A stretch of DNA of 64,000 nucleotides from Trifolium pratense (Eukaryota; Streptophyta; Magnoliopsida; Fabales; Fabaceae), in NCBI RefSeq assembly GCF_020283565.1, contig NC_060065.1:45992409-46056408 (forward strand). The letters are read 5' to 3'. Position 1 is the first letter of the stretch. Each line of letters begins with the position of its first letter. Under the pieces are notes generated by a model. The model searched no databases, was not told the DNA's origin, and was given only the letters and a program-made list of their open reading frames with translations. The translations under genes and the position numbers were made by a program. Shown piece by piece: positions 47,801-60,363 of this stretch.

Positions 47801-48821
47801 AACTTCAATTCAACTAAACAGAAATTTTAGTTTAATCAAAATAGAACAGAAACAGATCTGCAGAGTTCTAAACTAAGAACACAAACATAACATAATTTTA
47901 AGAATAGAAATTGAGAAACTAAGAACTAAAATCAAAGAATAAGAGCTAAACTTTACCACTAAACTTTAACACAAACACAAAGAATAAGAGCTAAAACCAA
48001 ATCAGGTAACAGTTCAGTAGAAACAAAATAAACCACAAACACAAAGAAACAGTTCAGTAGAAACAAAATCAAGTAACAAACCACAAAGAGCTAAGAGCTA
48101 AAACCTTCGATTCGTGAGAAACAAGAGTACGTACCTGAATCGATGTGAAAGAGAAAGACAAGCTTCAATTCGTGAGAGTAGAGGCCGGAGAAAGGAGGAC
48201 AACCTTCGATTCGTGAGAGTAGAGGCTGGAGAATGAAAGACAACCTTCGATTTGGAGTTAGGGTTCGTGAGGGTAGAGGACGACTGCGCGAGTGAGAGAG
48301 AGAGGACGACTGCGCGAGTGAGAGAGAGAACGACTGCTGAGATAAGGCGGTGGTGGTGAGTTGATTAAAGGACGGCGCTGAGGTTCAATCTCGTCGCCGG
48401 TGGAGGACGGCGCTGGGTTTGCATCGCGAGAGAGAGCTAGGGTTGTATTGTATCGATTTCTTTTTTTTTGTGCGAGTGTTTTTTTGTCTTGCGAGCTGAG
48501 AGAGAGATATACGTACATTACCTCTATTCCAAAAATATTATTTTATTTTTTTTATTCAACCTGACTTTTTATATCTGAGGCTAAATATGGCCAGATATAT
48601 ATATGTATTTTAGATAATTTTCACCATAATTACAAGATTGCCACCGCGTTTAGTTATTCATCTGGTATATTGAAGTCAGATGTAAAAAGTCTTGTCTATA
48701 TATTTTTTACATCTGTGGATATTGAGACCAGATGAAAAGACTACTCCATATAGCGTTTTACATCTGACATATGTTCGTCAGATGTAAAATGCTTAAGTAA
48801 TATGTCATATTTCTACTAGTG
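44822..48821. mobile_element. CACTA element, copy B, 4000 bp
   Basis: Copy of 16159-20158, of identical length with the same AAA flanks. One substitution was noticed inside (16678 T, 45341 C). The exon-like antisense segments are at 45346-45477 and 45795-45907. Confidence 0.9.
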
Positions 48822-49751
48822 AAAGACCCACATTAATTAGTTTGTGGGGGTCATAACGATTTCAAATACAAATAATGAGTAGATTAGTAAATTGGTCATT
48901 GTCTTTGTCGCTCTTAAATAGGTATCTAACTCTATCAATATTTCAAAATAGTTCATGTCTTTGACATTATCCATTTTCTATCAAAATAGTATTGACATTT
49001 TCAACTTACTGTCAAATTAGTCATTTACATGACACCAATGTTATTAAAATCGAATCAGCCGATTGAACCAGTTAAACTTTGAACCAAGGTCCAATTCGCC
49101 GATTTGGTCGGGTCAAAAGAACCACTGGTGCTAAGAACCGTGGAAAAAAACAAAAAAAAAACTGCTTTGTGGGAGTATTTTTTTTAACGAACAAACAAAT
49201 AGGTGAGCAAAAATTTACTGCTTTGAGTTGACCTTACACTCCTCTTTATATATTTAATTATCTTTTTGATGTTTACGAAAAAAATGTACAAATAACTAAA
49301 TTTTGGAAGGATGTAAAGACCAATTTCAGCAAATCTTGCCTTCAATTTCATGTCAATGGACACATTTTTAAAAGGAATAATAGTTCATAAACATTGTGTT
49401 GATAAGAAAGAAAAATAACACCAAAGACTAGGAGAGTATAGACCCATATCTCTAATCGAGTTCATGTACAAAATATAATGAAAAAAGTTGTATAAAAAAA
49501 CTCAATTATGAATTATCACCATTATGGATAGGTACTTTATTGCAATGATGTTCAAAGTTAATTTTTTAAAAGGCCTATTTACTGAATATAGAAAATCTAT
49601 AATATTTGTTTAATATTGTTATAATGAAATTGAAAGAAAATATAATTAATTTATTATCATGAGAGCATATATATCGATCTAGCTAGAAATTCATCACTAA
49701 ACAAAACTACTATTCATAGATTCAGGACCTTAAAAAAAAGTGTCATATAAA

Positions 49752-49831
49752 GTATTTCTTTTCTTTTTGAATTTGGCTTGCGTTTTGAAGTTGATGAACG
49801 ATTAACATGAAGTATACTTTCTTTGTTGTCT
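49752..49831 (-). pseudogene. PLATZ last-exon remnant, copy B
   Basis: Copy of 21089-21168. Confidence 0.55.
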
Positions 49832-50393
49832 TATTTTTAAATTATTCTTCCTGCTCGAGCGTGTTCGGAGTGTAATAGCTATAAGAGTGTACATAAACTA
49901 TTATTTTTGTTACCCTTGGCTAATATGAGAAGTGTCCGTTGAGGGGTGAATTTTGGCTGAATCTTAGAGCGTTTGAATCTTAGAGCGTTTGTGCTGTGTG
50001 TATTGTGCATTGATCCAGTCCAAAACAGAGTACATAATTTGTTTCTTTGTTCTCATCTCAATAACATTAATTAGTTCACATGTTTTTCTTCAAATGATTT
50101 TCTATTTTTTTTAATTATTATGTCAAAGAAAAATGAAATAAGTCTGCACTTTTTTTTTTTTTTTTACGGAAATAAGTCTGCACTTAAATATCATTCGTTT
50201 TATTAATTCAATGTGGTACCAATGACCATTTTACAATCATCCCTGATAGAATTAGAACCCGTCGTACCTTAAAATTATTATGTAAATTATTTCCATTGAG
50301 TTAACACTTTAAGTCTACTTAAATATCATTTTCGAATGTAAGATAATTTAAGTGCTATAGTGTGTGTAAATGTAAAGAAATAAATTTGAGGAG

Positions 50394-50395
<2 letters not shown>

Positions 50396-50465
<70 letters not shown>
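50396..50465. repeat. (AT)n microsatellite, copy B
   Basis: Same length as 21733-21802. Confidence 0.95.
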
Positions 50466-50469
<4 letters not shown>

Positions 50470-50591
50470 TTGCTTATTTATTAGATATAGAAAACCTATG
50501 ATGTTTCTCATATTAGTTAAAAGTTGCTCGCAAAATCAAATGTCAATAAGTAACTTATTACCATTACATTGGCATACATATCGATCTATCT

Positions 50592-50679
50592 CACTACAAG
50601 AAAACAAGTATTTACTGGCGGCCAAAAGCCCTCAGTAATGCACAAATTTCGTCTAAAATGCATGCATTACTGACGGCCT
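50592..50679. mobile_element. CACTA-type terminal fragment, copy B
   Basis: Copy of 21929-22016. Confidence 0.5.
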
Positions 50680-50705
50680 TGGGCCCTCTGCAATTATAAA
50701 GAACA

Positions 50706-51012
50706 TTAAAAAAAAGGAGCCCTGTGAGGTATTCCCTTTCTTCTTGAATCTAGCTTACGAAATGAAGCCGATGGACGATTAACAGGAAGGGCACTTTCTT
50801 TGTCGTCGTCTTCTTCTTCTTCTTCTTCTTCTTCTTCTTCTTCTACTTCTTCTTTATTATTGTCTTCTTTCTCTTCACCTTCTTCATTTTGTTCATCAAT
50901 TCCTGCTTCATCTACTTTTTGTTTTAGATTTTGTTCACGCGAACATTTGGCTTTTTCTTTTTGTGGTGATACCTTGATCGATTCCTCTAGCAATCTTTCC
51001 ATTTCTTCCATT
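50706..51012 (-). CDS. PLATZ protein, C-terminal part only (cut by the gap)
   Basis: Identical to the last-exon stretch 22043-22349 of the PLATZ gene: the acidic run and the RRKGIPHRAPF C-terminus are present. The remaining 47 bases of this exon and all upstream exons would lie in or beyond the gap. Whether a full second PLATZ gene exists cannot be told from this window. Confidence 0.6.
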
Positions 51013-51512
51013 NNNNNNNNNNNNNNNNNNNNNNNNNNNNNNNNNNNNNNNNNNNNNNNNNNNNNNNNNNNNNNNNNNNNNNNNNNNNNNNNNNNNNNNN
51101 NNNNNNNNNNNNNNNNNNNNNNNNNNNNNNNNNNNNNNNNNNNNNNNNNNNNNNNNNNNNNNNNNNNNNNNNNNNNNNNNNNNNNNNNNNNNNNNNNNNN
51201 NNNNNNNNNNNNNNNNNNNNNNNNNNNNNNNNNNNNNNNNNNNNNNNNNNNNNNNNNNNNNNNNNNNNNNNNNNNNNNNNNNNNNNNNNNNNNNNNNNNN
51301 NNNNNNNNNNNNNNNNNNNNNNNNNNNNNNNNNNNNNNNNNNNNNNNNNNNNNNNNNNNNNNNNNNNNNNNNNNNNNNNNNNNNNNNNNNNNNNNNNNNN
51401 NNNNNNNNNNNNNNNNNNNNNNNNNNNNNNNNNNNNNNNNNNNNNNNNNNNNNNNNNNNNNNNNNNNNNNNNNNNNNNNNNNNNNNNNNNNNNNNNNNNN
51501 NNNNNNNNNNNN
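51013..51512. other. Assembly gap, exactly 500 N
   Basis: A round-number N run is usually a placeholder of unknown true size. It falls inside a PLATZ coding exon on the left and meets unrelated sequence on the right. Any reading frame drawn through it is meaningless. Confidence 0.98.
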
Positions 51513-52766
51513 GGATATACTATTCGTAAACTAGATTTCTATGAGTATACCTTAGAAAATTGCTTTTGCTTTTAGTTTTTCTATACATTTCTATGAGTAT
51601 ACTAGGGTTTGTGAGACGAACAAATGTATATGAATGGAAACAATCGATTGTCAAAGACTCAAAGGTAGGAAAGCAATGGTTTGATCACGGATATTTCTCA
51701 TTCATTTGCATATAATTAAAAGAAAATAGGTGTCTTTATGCATATAATAATAATAATATATTGATTATGCTTCTGAATTAGAAATTAAGACATTTAATAT
51801 ATGTAAATACAAGTTAGTTAGTAGTTTCTGTCAGAAAAAGTTAGTTAGTAGTTGCATGGACAAAATTAAGGTACTACAGATATCACCTAAGTACTACGTC
51901 TCACCGTTGCGTCTAGCACATCTCTGGATGTGCATAGCACGTCAGGCAAAAGCGAAAATATACATTGATGCACAAAATCATGTGTCTTTTTTATTTATTT
52001 ATTTACTATGGAGTTGATGATCAAACTTAGGACCTCTAACATACTACTCAAAGCTCTCACTACAAAATCATGTGTTTAGCACACAAGGTAGAATAAAACA
52101 ATATCTAACATTTTTTAAGATTTTAAGGCAAATATTACATGCTTATTGTATTTTCTCTTAATGAATTATTTCTATGATTAAGGAATATCTAAATCATTTC
52201 ATCCAGCGGCTAATATCCTGTTGACTCTTGCATCAAGCTATATTATATAAAAACTCAACTGCATAACCATCATTACCCCCTTTAACTTCCATGATTAAAA
52301 AGCATCTAGGAATGGATGGAATGAAAACAATCGATTGTCAAAGACTCAAAGGTAGGAAAGCAATGGTTTGATCACGGATATTTCTCATTCATTTGCATGT
52401 AATATAATTAAAAGAAAGAGGCATGCTATTTGAACACAATTTTGATCGACAAGTATTTGACACAGTATCAAATATAAGAGAGAAAAAGAGTGTGCACACA
52501 AACCGAGATAGAAAATATATTATTTAAAAAATGAAAATAGTATACCAACCATATATTTGTTGGTTTTGTGTTTTAAATCTGTGTCTATGAAACATTTCCG
52601 TAAAAGAAAGAGGCATGCTATTTGAACACAATTCTGATCGACAAGTATTTGACACAATATCAAATATAAGAGAGAAAAAGAGTGTGCACGCAAACCAAGA
52701 GAGAAAATATTGATTATGCTTCTCAATTAGAAATTAAGACAGTAAATACAAGTTAGTTTGTAGTTT
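51513..52766. repeat. Mosaic of short direct repeats
   Basis: Three repeat families interleave: 51628-51715 with 52323-52408 (caatcgattgtcaaagactc); 52415-52525 with 52610-52715 (aggcatgctatttgaacaca); and 51757-51835 with 52706-52765 (gattatgcttct-aattagaa). This indicates stepwise local duplication. No gene is supported. Confidence 0.7.
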
Positions 52767-53110
52767 CACTACAAGAAAATACGGGATTAGCTACGATCAC
52801 TTTTTTAGGGAATCCGTAGCTAATCTCTATTAAAACAGAGTTAGCTACAAATTTGTTGTGAATTAGCTGTCGTATAGGGCGTAGTATAGATTGGGTGGCA
52901 AATCACCTATCAAAAAATTTCCTAGCTAATTTGCAACTAATATACAGTAAATCCTAGCTAGTAATTCCCAATTAATACCTAGTTAAATAACGTTCAAAAG
53001 TTTGTGTTTCCTAACTAAATCGCTAGGATATTATCATAACAATTTGACAATAAATCTCTAGCTACATATTCCTAGCGATTTCGCAGCTATATCCAAGCTA
53101 TGTACATATG
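52767..53110. mobile_element. CACTA-type end with tagcta subterminal repeats
   Basis: Begins cactacaagaaaatacgg and has many copies of ttagctac, gtagctaat and cctagcta in both orientations over about 340 bases. No matching right terminus was found, so this is a fragment or a very degenerate element. Confidence 0.5.
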
Positions 53111-53928
53111 CATGCTTAAGTCACTATACAAGTGGAAAAAGTAGTTCGTGGTAATATACAATAGGTCAAATGTATCCAAAAAAATAATTAAGTTTAAAAG
53201 TTAGATAATAAATAAGTTCTTTAAGTTTTTTAGCTAACAAATCGATCATTTAAGTTTCTAATTTATTGCATCGTTATTCTTCTTCCAGTTAATTATCCTC
53301 CCATGGAGTTAGGCCTCAACTGTCTGGGTATCGTGCTTCACATTAAGTTGAGTCTCAAATTCATAATTGTTAACATCAAAATTAACGATCACGTCAATGT
53401 TTCTATGAACGTGTGATAACTGAAAGGATAATGGTGCAACAAATTGAAAAATTATCACTAATTAAAAACTATTACAAACGCAAAATTTAAAGACATCCGA
53501 ATGTGTTTGGCCTATACAATATTACTTTTTAAATTATAAATAATAGAGATAAAATTTGTAAGTGCGTCCCATGATCTTAACCCAAAAAAGTAGTATGCCA
53601 TGCAAAAACTCTAATCGTATATTTATTCAGCATAAGTAGTGCTATTCTATACTAATCATTAACTATAATATAGTAACATTTTTTTATTGGAGCCAGTCAC
53701 TTATTAGTTTGACCCATTTTTCACAAGTTGTATAGTTGCAATTGCAAACACATCTCCATCTTATGCTATTTTCGGAGATGATGACAAATTAATATTGCTC
53801 AACATTTTTTCTAATTGATCCACATAAGTCTCCTCTCAAGTTAAAATGTAATTAAATAACTTTTAAATTTTATTTTTATATTTAAATAAATTTTAATTTT
53901 AAATTGATATGGTGAAAATCATTGCATA
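53111..53928. other. AT-rich intergenic sequence
   Basis: No open frame, inverted repeat or known element was recognised. Confidence 0.5.
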
Positions 53929-54165
53929 TGTTGGATTATAGAATAAAATAGGTTTAACATTAGAATTGATTAATTTGAGTACAATCATTCAAGAGTTTAA
54001 ATAGACTATGCTATACCTAATGAGCCTAATTAACAGGCTAAGTAAAACTGAATAAAATTCATAATAATAATAATAATACACTATTTACAACACTTCCCCT
54101 CAAGCTGATGAATGAATATCAAGCATTCCAAGCTTGCAAGTACGTTGGTTGAATTGTTGTGTTGG
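53929..54165 (-). mobile_element. Ty1/copia 3' end: LTR, polypurine tract and RNase H tail
   Basis: On the minus strand the polyprotein end reads KLGMLDIHSSA then stop, followed by the polypurine tract aggggaag and an LTR starting tgttgtaaa. The LTR (53929-54092) has tgttg and caaca ends on this strand. The rest of the element is missing upstream. KLGMLDIH followed by a purine tract and TGTTG is a copia hallmark. Confidence 0.7.
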
Positions 54166-54429
54166 TAAACAGCATATATTGATTATTTTAGGAGTGGTAT
54201 AACTATACCATTTTTCAGTCAACTTTTATTTATAAATTATTATAGAACAAGTATATGATTTTATTTTAAAATTCTAGTGTTTCATTAATTATTATTAGAA
54301 CGTGTCTTTAATTCCTTTTAAAAAACAGAAATGCTATAGAGACAAAAAGACTAAACAAATATACAACACAAAGGGGTATATTTGTCAATTTGCTCATCAA
54401 CCACACGTGTGACCTTCTTTTTCAGATTT

Positions 54430-54664
54430 TATATTTTAATTTTTTTCTTCTCTTTCACACCGTTCTCTCTTTCACGTAAAAATTAAAGAAATTCATCTCC
54501 ATCTCAGCTCCATCTCCATCTCTGGAAATCGTCATCTCCATCAAAGCTCAAGCTTCTCCCTCTCTGTAAAATTCCTTCTCCCTCTTTGCGACAAAACCCT
54601 AACACAATCGTCCCCTTTCTTCGACGAAATCAGAAATACGTTGAACTCATTCATCCGATTCAAG
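54430..54664 (+). other. Leader-like first exon (non-coding) reading inward from the left end
   Basis: A CT-rich stretch with catctccatct repeats and an aaaccctaa telobox ends at attcaag/gttagt. It has no ATG reading into a long frame. A cacgtgtg G-box-like motif precedes it. Candidate downstream exons follow near 55890-56075 and at 56738-56875. Confidence 0.4.
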
Positions 54665-54846
54665 GTTAGTTAATTGTTCCTTTTGATTTTGCTCTTCTCC
54701 TTATTCTTCAAAAGATAAGATTCTGATTTTAATTTCCCTTTTGCTTATAGTTATTTGATATGCTTGATTTAGGGTATAAATTGGGGATTCTGATTCGTGA
54801 ATATGTTTAATATTGATTTTCTCAACTTAATTTCATGATTGACAAA

Positions 54847-55290
54847 ACTGAAATCATATTATTAGTAGTTTAAGTTGTGGAGTTATGTTTGTTGTAATGT
54901 TATGAATTGAAAAAAAAGACATGATAAATACAGGAAAACAAAATAAACAGTAGTCATGTGTTAAAATGTGGGTAGTTGTTTGAAACACTTGGTTGATGTA
55001 GAAGTTTCTGTCAAAAATTAAAAAGTTGACACAAATTATGGGTGGTGAAATCATGAATATACCCCTCTTATGTTTCTATACTTAAACAAAACTGAAATCA
55101 TGTTATTAGTTTAAATTGTGAGATTATGTTTGTTGTAATGTTATGAGTTGAGAAAATAACATCATAAACACAGGGAAAAAAATGTGGGTAGTCATGTGTT
55201 AATGTGTGGATAGTTGGTTGAAACATTTGGTTAATTTAAATTTTCTTTCAAAAATTGGAAGGTTGACGCAAGTTATGTGACTTGTAATAC
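54847..55290. repeat. Tandem duplication of about 243 bp
   Basis: 54847-55040 and 55089-55280 share actgaaatcat, tatgtttgttgtaatgttatga and tagtcatgtgtta stretches in order, at roughly 80-85% identity. It lies in the putative first intron. Confidence 0.65.
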
Positions 55291-56737
55291 TTTATTTTTG
55301 CAAATTATGATACAATTGATTTAAATGAGTTCTTTTATGTAGTTTTGATTTGACACTTGCACCCAAAAAAAATATTCATGGATAGTTCTTTCTTTGTCGA
55401 TCAATTTCTATTTGTCGCTCTTCTCCGTTGTTTTCTCTTTTCGGTAGAAAGTGTAATTGTTCGGGGCTAACATTATTTGGGAAATGGATGAACAATGATA
55501 TTTGCAAAAGGAAATCATGCTTATTTGATAAGTGAATAATAGTCTATATATTTGGTATTCTAGATGATGAGGCATTAAAATGCGTACTATGAATTATCAT
55601 GGGGCGTTATAGAAGTATCAGTTTGGTTGCATTTCTTTGAAGTGTTAGTATCATTGGAAGCTTTCTCTTTGTAAGAGGTGTACATAGTCCTACATATGAG
55701 TATATGTGCTTTTTGGCATAGTGCTTTAATTAAGCAAACCGATATAAGATGTACATGTCAAATTTTTCTATTTTTTTAATGAATGAAATCTTCCAAATCA
55801 TCTGATTAATTTTGAATTGATTCATTTGTTTACTATGCAAAAGTTGGACTAAGATTATTATAGAAGCATTAACATTCTTGCATTTTTAGGTTGGTTCATG
55901 GAATGCAGTGCTTAGATCAATCGACTTTTGATCAACATGACAAGTGATTGATATCATCATTGAGTAGTAAAGGCTCAACTCACGTCATGAAATCAAAGAA
56001 GTTCCAGCTCTTGCACCAATTTTTGAACAATTCTCATGTTATGTCTATTGGGTTATCATCACCATTGTTGCAATTGTATGCCTCACTCCTGACTCATGAG
56101 CTTTATTGTTATTATTATTGTTGAGACCTTGTACATAATTAATTTATCTACATTAATACAATTAACAGTCACTAATAATTTTCATTTTACTTTCAGGGAT
56201 CCAATTTATGAGAAGCTGTTTGGAACTTGAATGGTACCACGATTCAAACTAATGGTGTAAAGAAGTGTAAATAACTCTCTGAAAATTTTATGTTCACTCA
56301 ATGTCATGGATACTATGCTAATTAAACTATCAAAATGTTGCATGATAAAAATTTATCTTCAGAAAGAGTAGCTAGCAAAACATGTATATCATAAATATTG
56401 AACTAATGTGCATACTAAAAGTAGAGAATTATATAGATCCAGAGAAACTTGTAGGATGTGGGATGTAGTACTCTTCACGCATAGACTAAAGTACATATTA
56501 GTATGTGGGAAGAGCATATGGTTTTAATTGACGTGTGGCAGAGTGTATTTACTTAACAATATAATAATTGTCTATTTTTTGTGTTTTTTTATCGGCATAC
56601 TTACCTACATGATATTGTATATATTGCTTAAAACCACCCTATTTTTTCTTAGCTATACCCATATATGTTTCTAGCTCGTGCTTTATTTTTCTAATCCTAT
56701 TTATTTTTCAAAACAATTTTTTTCTATTTTCTTTGTA

Positions 56738-56875
56738 GTAATTGATGATTGGTTATTTGAAATGATGTTTGTAAAGTTGGCACCGTTTGCAAGTAACCAA
56801 GATGAATATAGAGACCAATTCAGTTTTGTAGACTGTAGTGATATGGTTTCAGAACTTGTGGTTACTGGAATATAA
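56738..56875 (+). CDS. Terminal-exon-like open segment, unrecognised
   Basis: After a ttctttgtag acceptor the frame reads WLFEMMFVKLAPFASN and YRDQFSFVDCSDMVSELV to a stop at 56875. A 3'-UTR-like tail with aataaaat near 57120 follows. The composition is protein-like, but I do not recognise the family and cannot join it to an upstream coding exon with confidence. Candidate upstream pieces are 55987-56075 and 56197-56230. Confidence 0.35.
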   Translation, partial: VIDDWLFEMMFVKLAPFASNQDEYRDQFSFVDCSDMVSELVVTGI

Positions 56876-57244
56876 AGAGTTTGTTTTGTTGAGAGTTGTA
56901 TTTTGAAGATATACTACTAGAGCTTGGTATTGCCGAGAGCTGCAGCTAAGTTGGTGGAGCGGTCCATTATTCTGAACCCTGGTCTATGCTTTTGAATATT
57001 TGAGTTGCAAATTTTGTTTTTAGAGCAACAAGAGCATTGTGTAATACTATTGTATATGTAGATATGTAATTTTTAAGTATTTGATCATGTAGTTTCCATG
57101 TTTTCGAATATTATAAAATCATAATAAAATTCTATGGATATTTGATTTATAAGCTGTCTGCAATTTCTTAATTTAAAAGAAAAAATAAAAATGTGAAAAA
57201 ATGGCTTATGAAGGCATCTTTTGTAATGATTTTTTGTTTATTTT

Positions 57245-57600
57245 AAAATGTAGCAAATAACAGCGCTTGTTGCAGAAAGCGCTTTATAATACTATCCTAT
57301 ATCAACGCTTATGTTGTTTAAGCATCGTCTAAATGTAATATAAGACAACCCTTATAAGTAGAAAGCGCTGTCTAAATGCATCATAAGATAGCGCTTATGA
57401 GTAGAAAGTGTTGTCTATTGGTGGCGTATAATAGTTCTTACAACAAAAGGCGATGTCTAAATGTAACATAAGACATCACTTATAATTAGAAAGCGTTGTC
57501 TATTGGTGGCATATATTAGCGCTTACGACAAAAGGCGCTGTCTAAAGGTAACATTAGACAACGCTTTTACTTGATTATTAAGCGCTGATCATAGTGTTAT
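57245..57600. repeat. Array of aagcgctgtcta-type words
   Basis: At least eight copies of agcgctt, aagcgctg or gtctaaatgtaac motifs occur in both orientations, like the subterminal region of a CACTA element, but no CACTA terminus is present. Probably a nested fragment. Confidence 0.5.
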
Positions 57601-57639
57601 TTTGTGTGATGTGTTCATCTTCTTGCATTATAGACCGAA

Positions 57640-59620
57640 TTATGATCATCTGAAAATAATCATAAGTGTGTCCCATATACAATGTCAGTCATGATTCGTG
57701 AACAAAAATAGCGAGATTCCTTTAAATTATTAATAATACAATGTTGGAAGTTATCCGTAGATAACAAGGGAGCTGGACAACATATTTGGGTAACTGACTT
57801 AAAATATTCCAAACAAGAAAAAAAAACCATTAACCTTTAACTTTGTCTTAATTTTCCCATCTGAAATCAAACAGAGTGAAATCATAAAGAGGTGTCTTAT
57901 GTACAAATACCATTCATGAACAAATAATGAGATTCCTTTAAATTATTAACAATATAAATGTGGGGAGTCATATATAGATAACTCGGGAGTTGAGAAATAG
58001 ATTTGGTTAACTAACTTAAAATCTTTCGAACATTAAAAAATCATTCACCTTTAAATTTGTTTTAACTTTTTCATCTGAAAACAATCAGAAGTGTGTCTAA
58101 TGTCCAATGACACTTGTGAATAAATAGTGAGATTCATTTAAATTATTAACGGTACAGATGTGTAGTTATGTGTAGATAACTGGGGAGTTGAGCAATAAAT
58201 TTGGTTAACTAGCTTAAAATCATTCACATTTAACTTTGTTTTAACTTTTTCATCTGAAAACAATCAGAAGTGTGTCTCATGTCCAATGACACTTGTGAAT
58301 AAATAATGAGATTCATTTAAATTATTAACAGTACAAATGTGGAGTTATGTGTAGATAACTGGGGAGTTGAGCAATAAATTTGGTTAACTAGCTTAAAATC
58401 ATTCACCTTTAACTTTGTGTTAACTTTTTCATCTGAAAACAATCAGAAGTGTGTCTCCGTCAATGACACTTGTGAACAAATAGTGAGATTCATTTAAATT
58501 ATTAACAGTAGAAATGTGGAGTTATGTGTAGATAACTGGGGAGTTGGGGAACATATTTGGTTAATTGACTTAAACTTTTCCAACAAGAAAAAATCATTCA
58601 TCTTTAACTTTGTTTTAACTTTTTCATCTGAAAACAATCAGAAGTGTGTCTAATGTCCAATGACACTTGTGAATAAATAGTGAGATTCATTTAAATTATT
58701 AACGGTACAGATGTGGAGTTATGTGTAGATAACTGGGGAGTTGAGCAATAGATTTGGTTAACTAGCTTAAAATGATTCACCTTTAACTTTGTTTTAACTT
58801 TTTCATCTGAAAACAATCAGAAGTGTGTCTCTGTCCAATGACACTTGTGAATAAATAGTGAGTTTCATTTAAATTATTAACAATACATATGTGGAGTTAT
58901 GTGTAGATAACTGGGAAGTGGGGGAACATATTTGGTTATTTGACTTAAAATTTTCCAAACAAAAAAAATCATTAATCTTTAAGTTTGTTTTAACTTTTTC
59001 ATTTGATAACAGTCAGAAGTGTGTCTCATTACAATGACACTTGTAAACAAATAGTTCTATTCCTTTAAATTATTAATAATAGAGATGTGGGGAGTTATTT
59101 GTAGATAACAGGGGAGTTGGGAAACCTATTTAGTTAACTGGCTTAAAATATTTCAAACAAGAAAAAAAATCATTAACCTCCTTTAACTTTGTCTTAACTT
59201 TTACATCTGAAAACAATCAGAAGTGTATCTCATGTCCAATGACACTTGTGAATAGATAGTGAGATTTATTTAAATTATTAATAGTATAGATGTGGAGTTA
59301 TGTGTAAATAACTGGGAGTTGAGCAATAGATTTGGTTAACTAGCTTAAAATCTTTCAAACATGAAAAAATCATTCACCTTTAACTTTGTTTAAACTTTTT
59401 CATCTGAAAACCGTTAGAAGTGTCTCATATACAATGACACTTGTGATCAAACAGTGAGATTCCTTTCGATTATCAATAATAGAGATGTGAGGAGTTATGT
59501 GTAGATGCCTGGGGAGTTTGGCAACATATATGGTTAACCGACTTAAAATCTTTCAAACAAGAAAAATTTATGCACCTTTAACTTTGTCCTAACATATATA
59601 TGAAGATCATTATTGGACAA
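57640..59620. repeat. Tandem array of about 180-215 bp units, about 10 copies
   Basis: Each unit starts near catctgaaaacaatcagaag and continues through gacacttgtgaa, ttaaattattaac, gtgtagataactgggga and ggttaactagcttaaaat. Starts lie near 57640, 57855, 58067, 58246, 58427, 58620, 58800, 58995, 59200 and 59395. The central units are closest to each other, the edges more diverged, as expected from unequal exchange. Confidence 0.85.
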
Positions 59621-59639
59621 ATAGGATTAGATAGCAGAC

Positions 59640-60360
59640 TCCAAGCATGAGAATAGCCTAGAATTTCTTGAGACATTGAGGGAAAGGAGACGACATAGAA
59701 TTTGTGCATCACACCAAGTTACATCGCACACACAATATGATACAAATACTATCATGTTCAACCTTACATAGTTCTTAAAAAACAATCAAAACAGAAAACA
59801 AGAGTAACATATAACATTATTTCAAGTACATGACATTAATTACAAGTAAAATCCATAAGTTTCCCCCTAAATACTAAGTAATTAAATATGCAATAAAAAA
59901 TTCTCATGATAAGCCAACTCCTTTTCTTCCTCTCATCAGACAACTTGAACTTCAACTTCTCAATGTTTTTACTGCCCATTTAAGCTTGTTGAACGAGTGT
60001 TGTTTCAAATAATCCATGTCAAACAGACACCATTTGAAAATTAGTTATTTCAAGCTAATCATATCATATGATTACTTGGAGTCGGATACATCAGGTGAAT
60101 CTCTTTGATCACATGTGTCTTGCGGCCCTACGTCGTCCTGACCTACATCCCACTGTCATTGTGTTCAAGCATCATCATCTAGTAGTGACTGCATATCTGA
60201 TGCATGTGCATGCTTAGCCGCATGTGAACTTATGCTGCAAATTAAATACGCACAAGTTGAGACTTCAAACATTAAAACAAATGATACCAAACCATCACAT
60301 AAAAATATCGAGGATAAAAAAAAGCTAAAAGCTTGAGATCCCACAACATCTACACTGTTA
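59640..60360. other. Sequence right of the tandem array
   Basis: AT-rich with one more GC-balanced patch at 60070-60240. A minus-strand frame there (SSHAAKHAHASDMQSLLDDD) is short and unrecognised. Confidence 0.35.
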
Positions 60361-60363
60361 TAT

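Larger units (their letters stand above)
32537..51012. repeat. Large segmental duplication, copy B (ends at gap)
   Basis: Second copy of 3892-22349. The left join shares tcgttgtcatgcaaat with copy A. The right edge is set by the N run, not by a visible breakpoint, so the true extent is unknown. Confidence 0.95.

Noticed and set aside
50800..51534. A 244-codon plus-strand frame with a Ser run
   Set aside because: Most of it is the 500-N gap; the rest is the complement of the acidic PLATZ tail.
57640..59620. CRISPR-like regular array
   Set aside because: Units of 180-215 bp are repeated throughout, without short repeats and unique spacers, in plant DNA.
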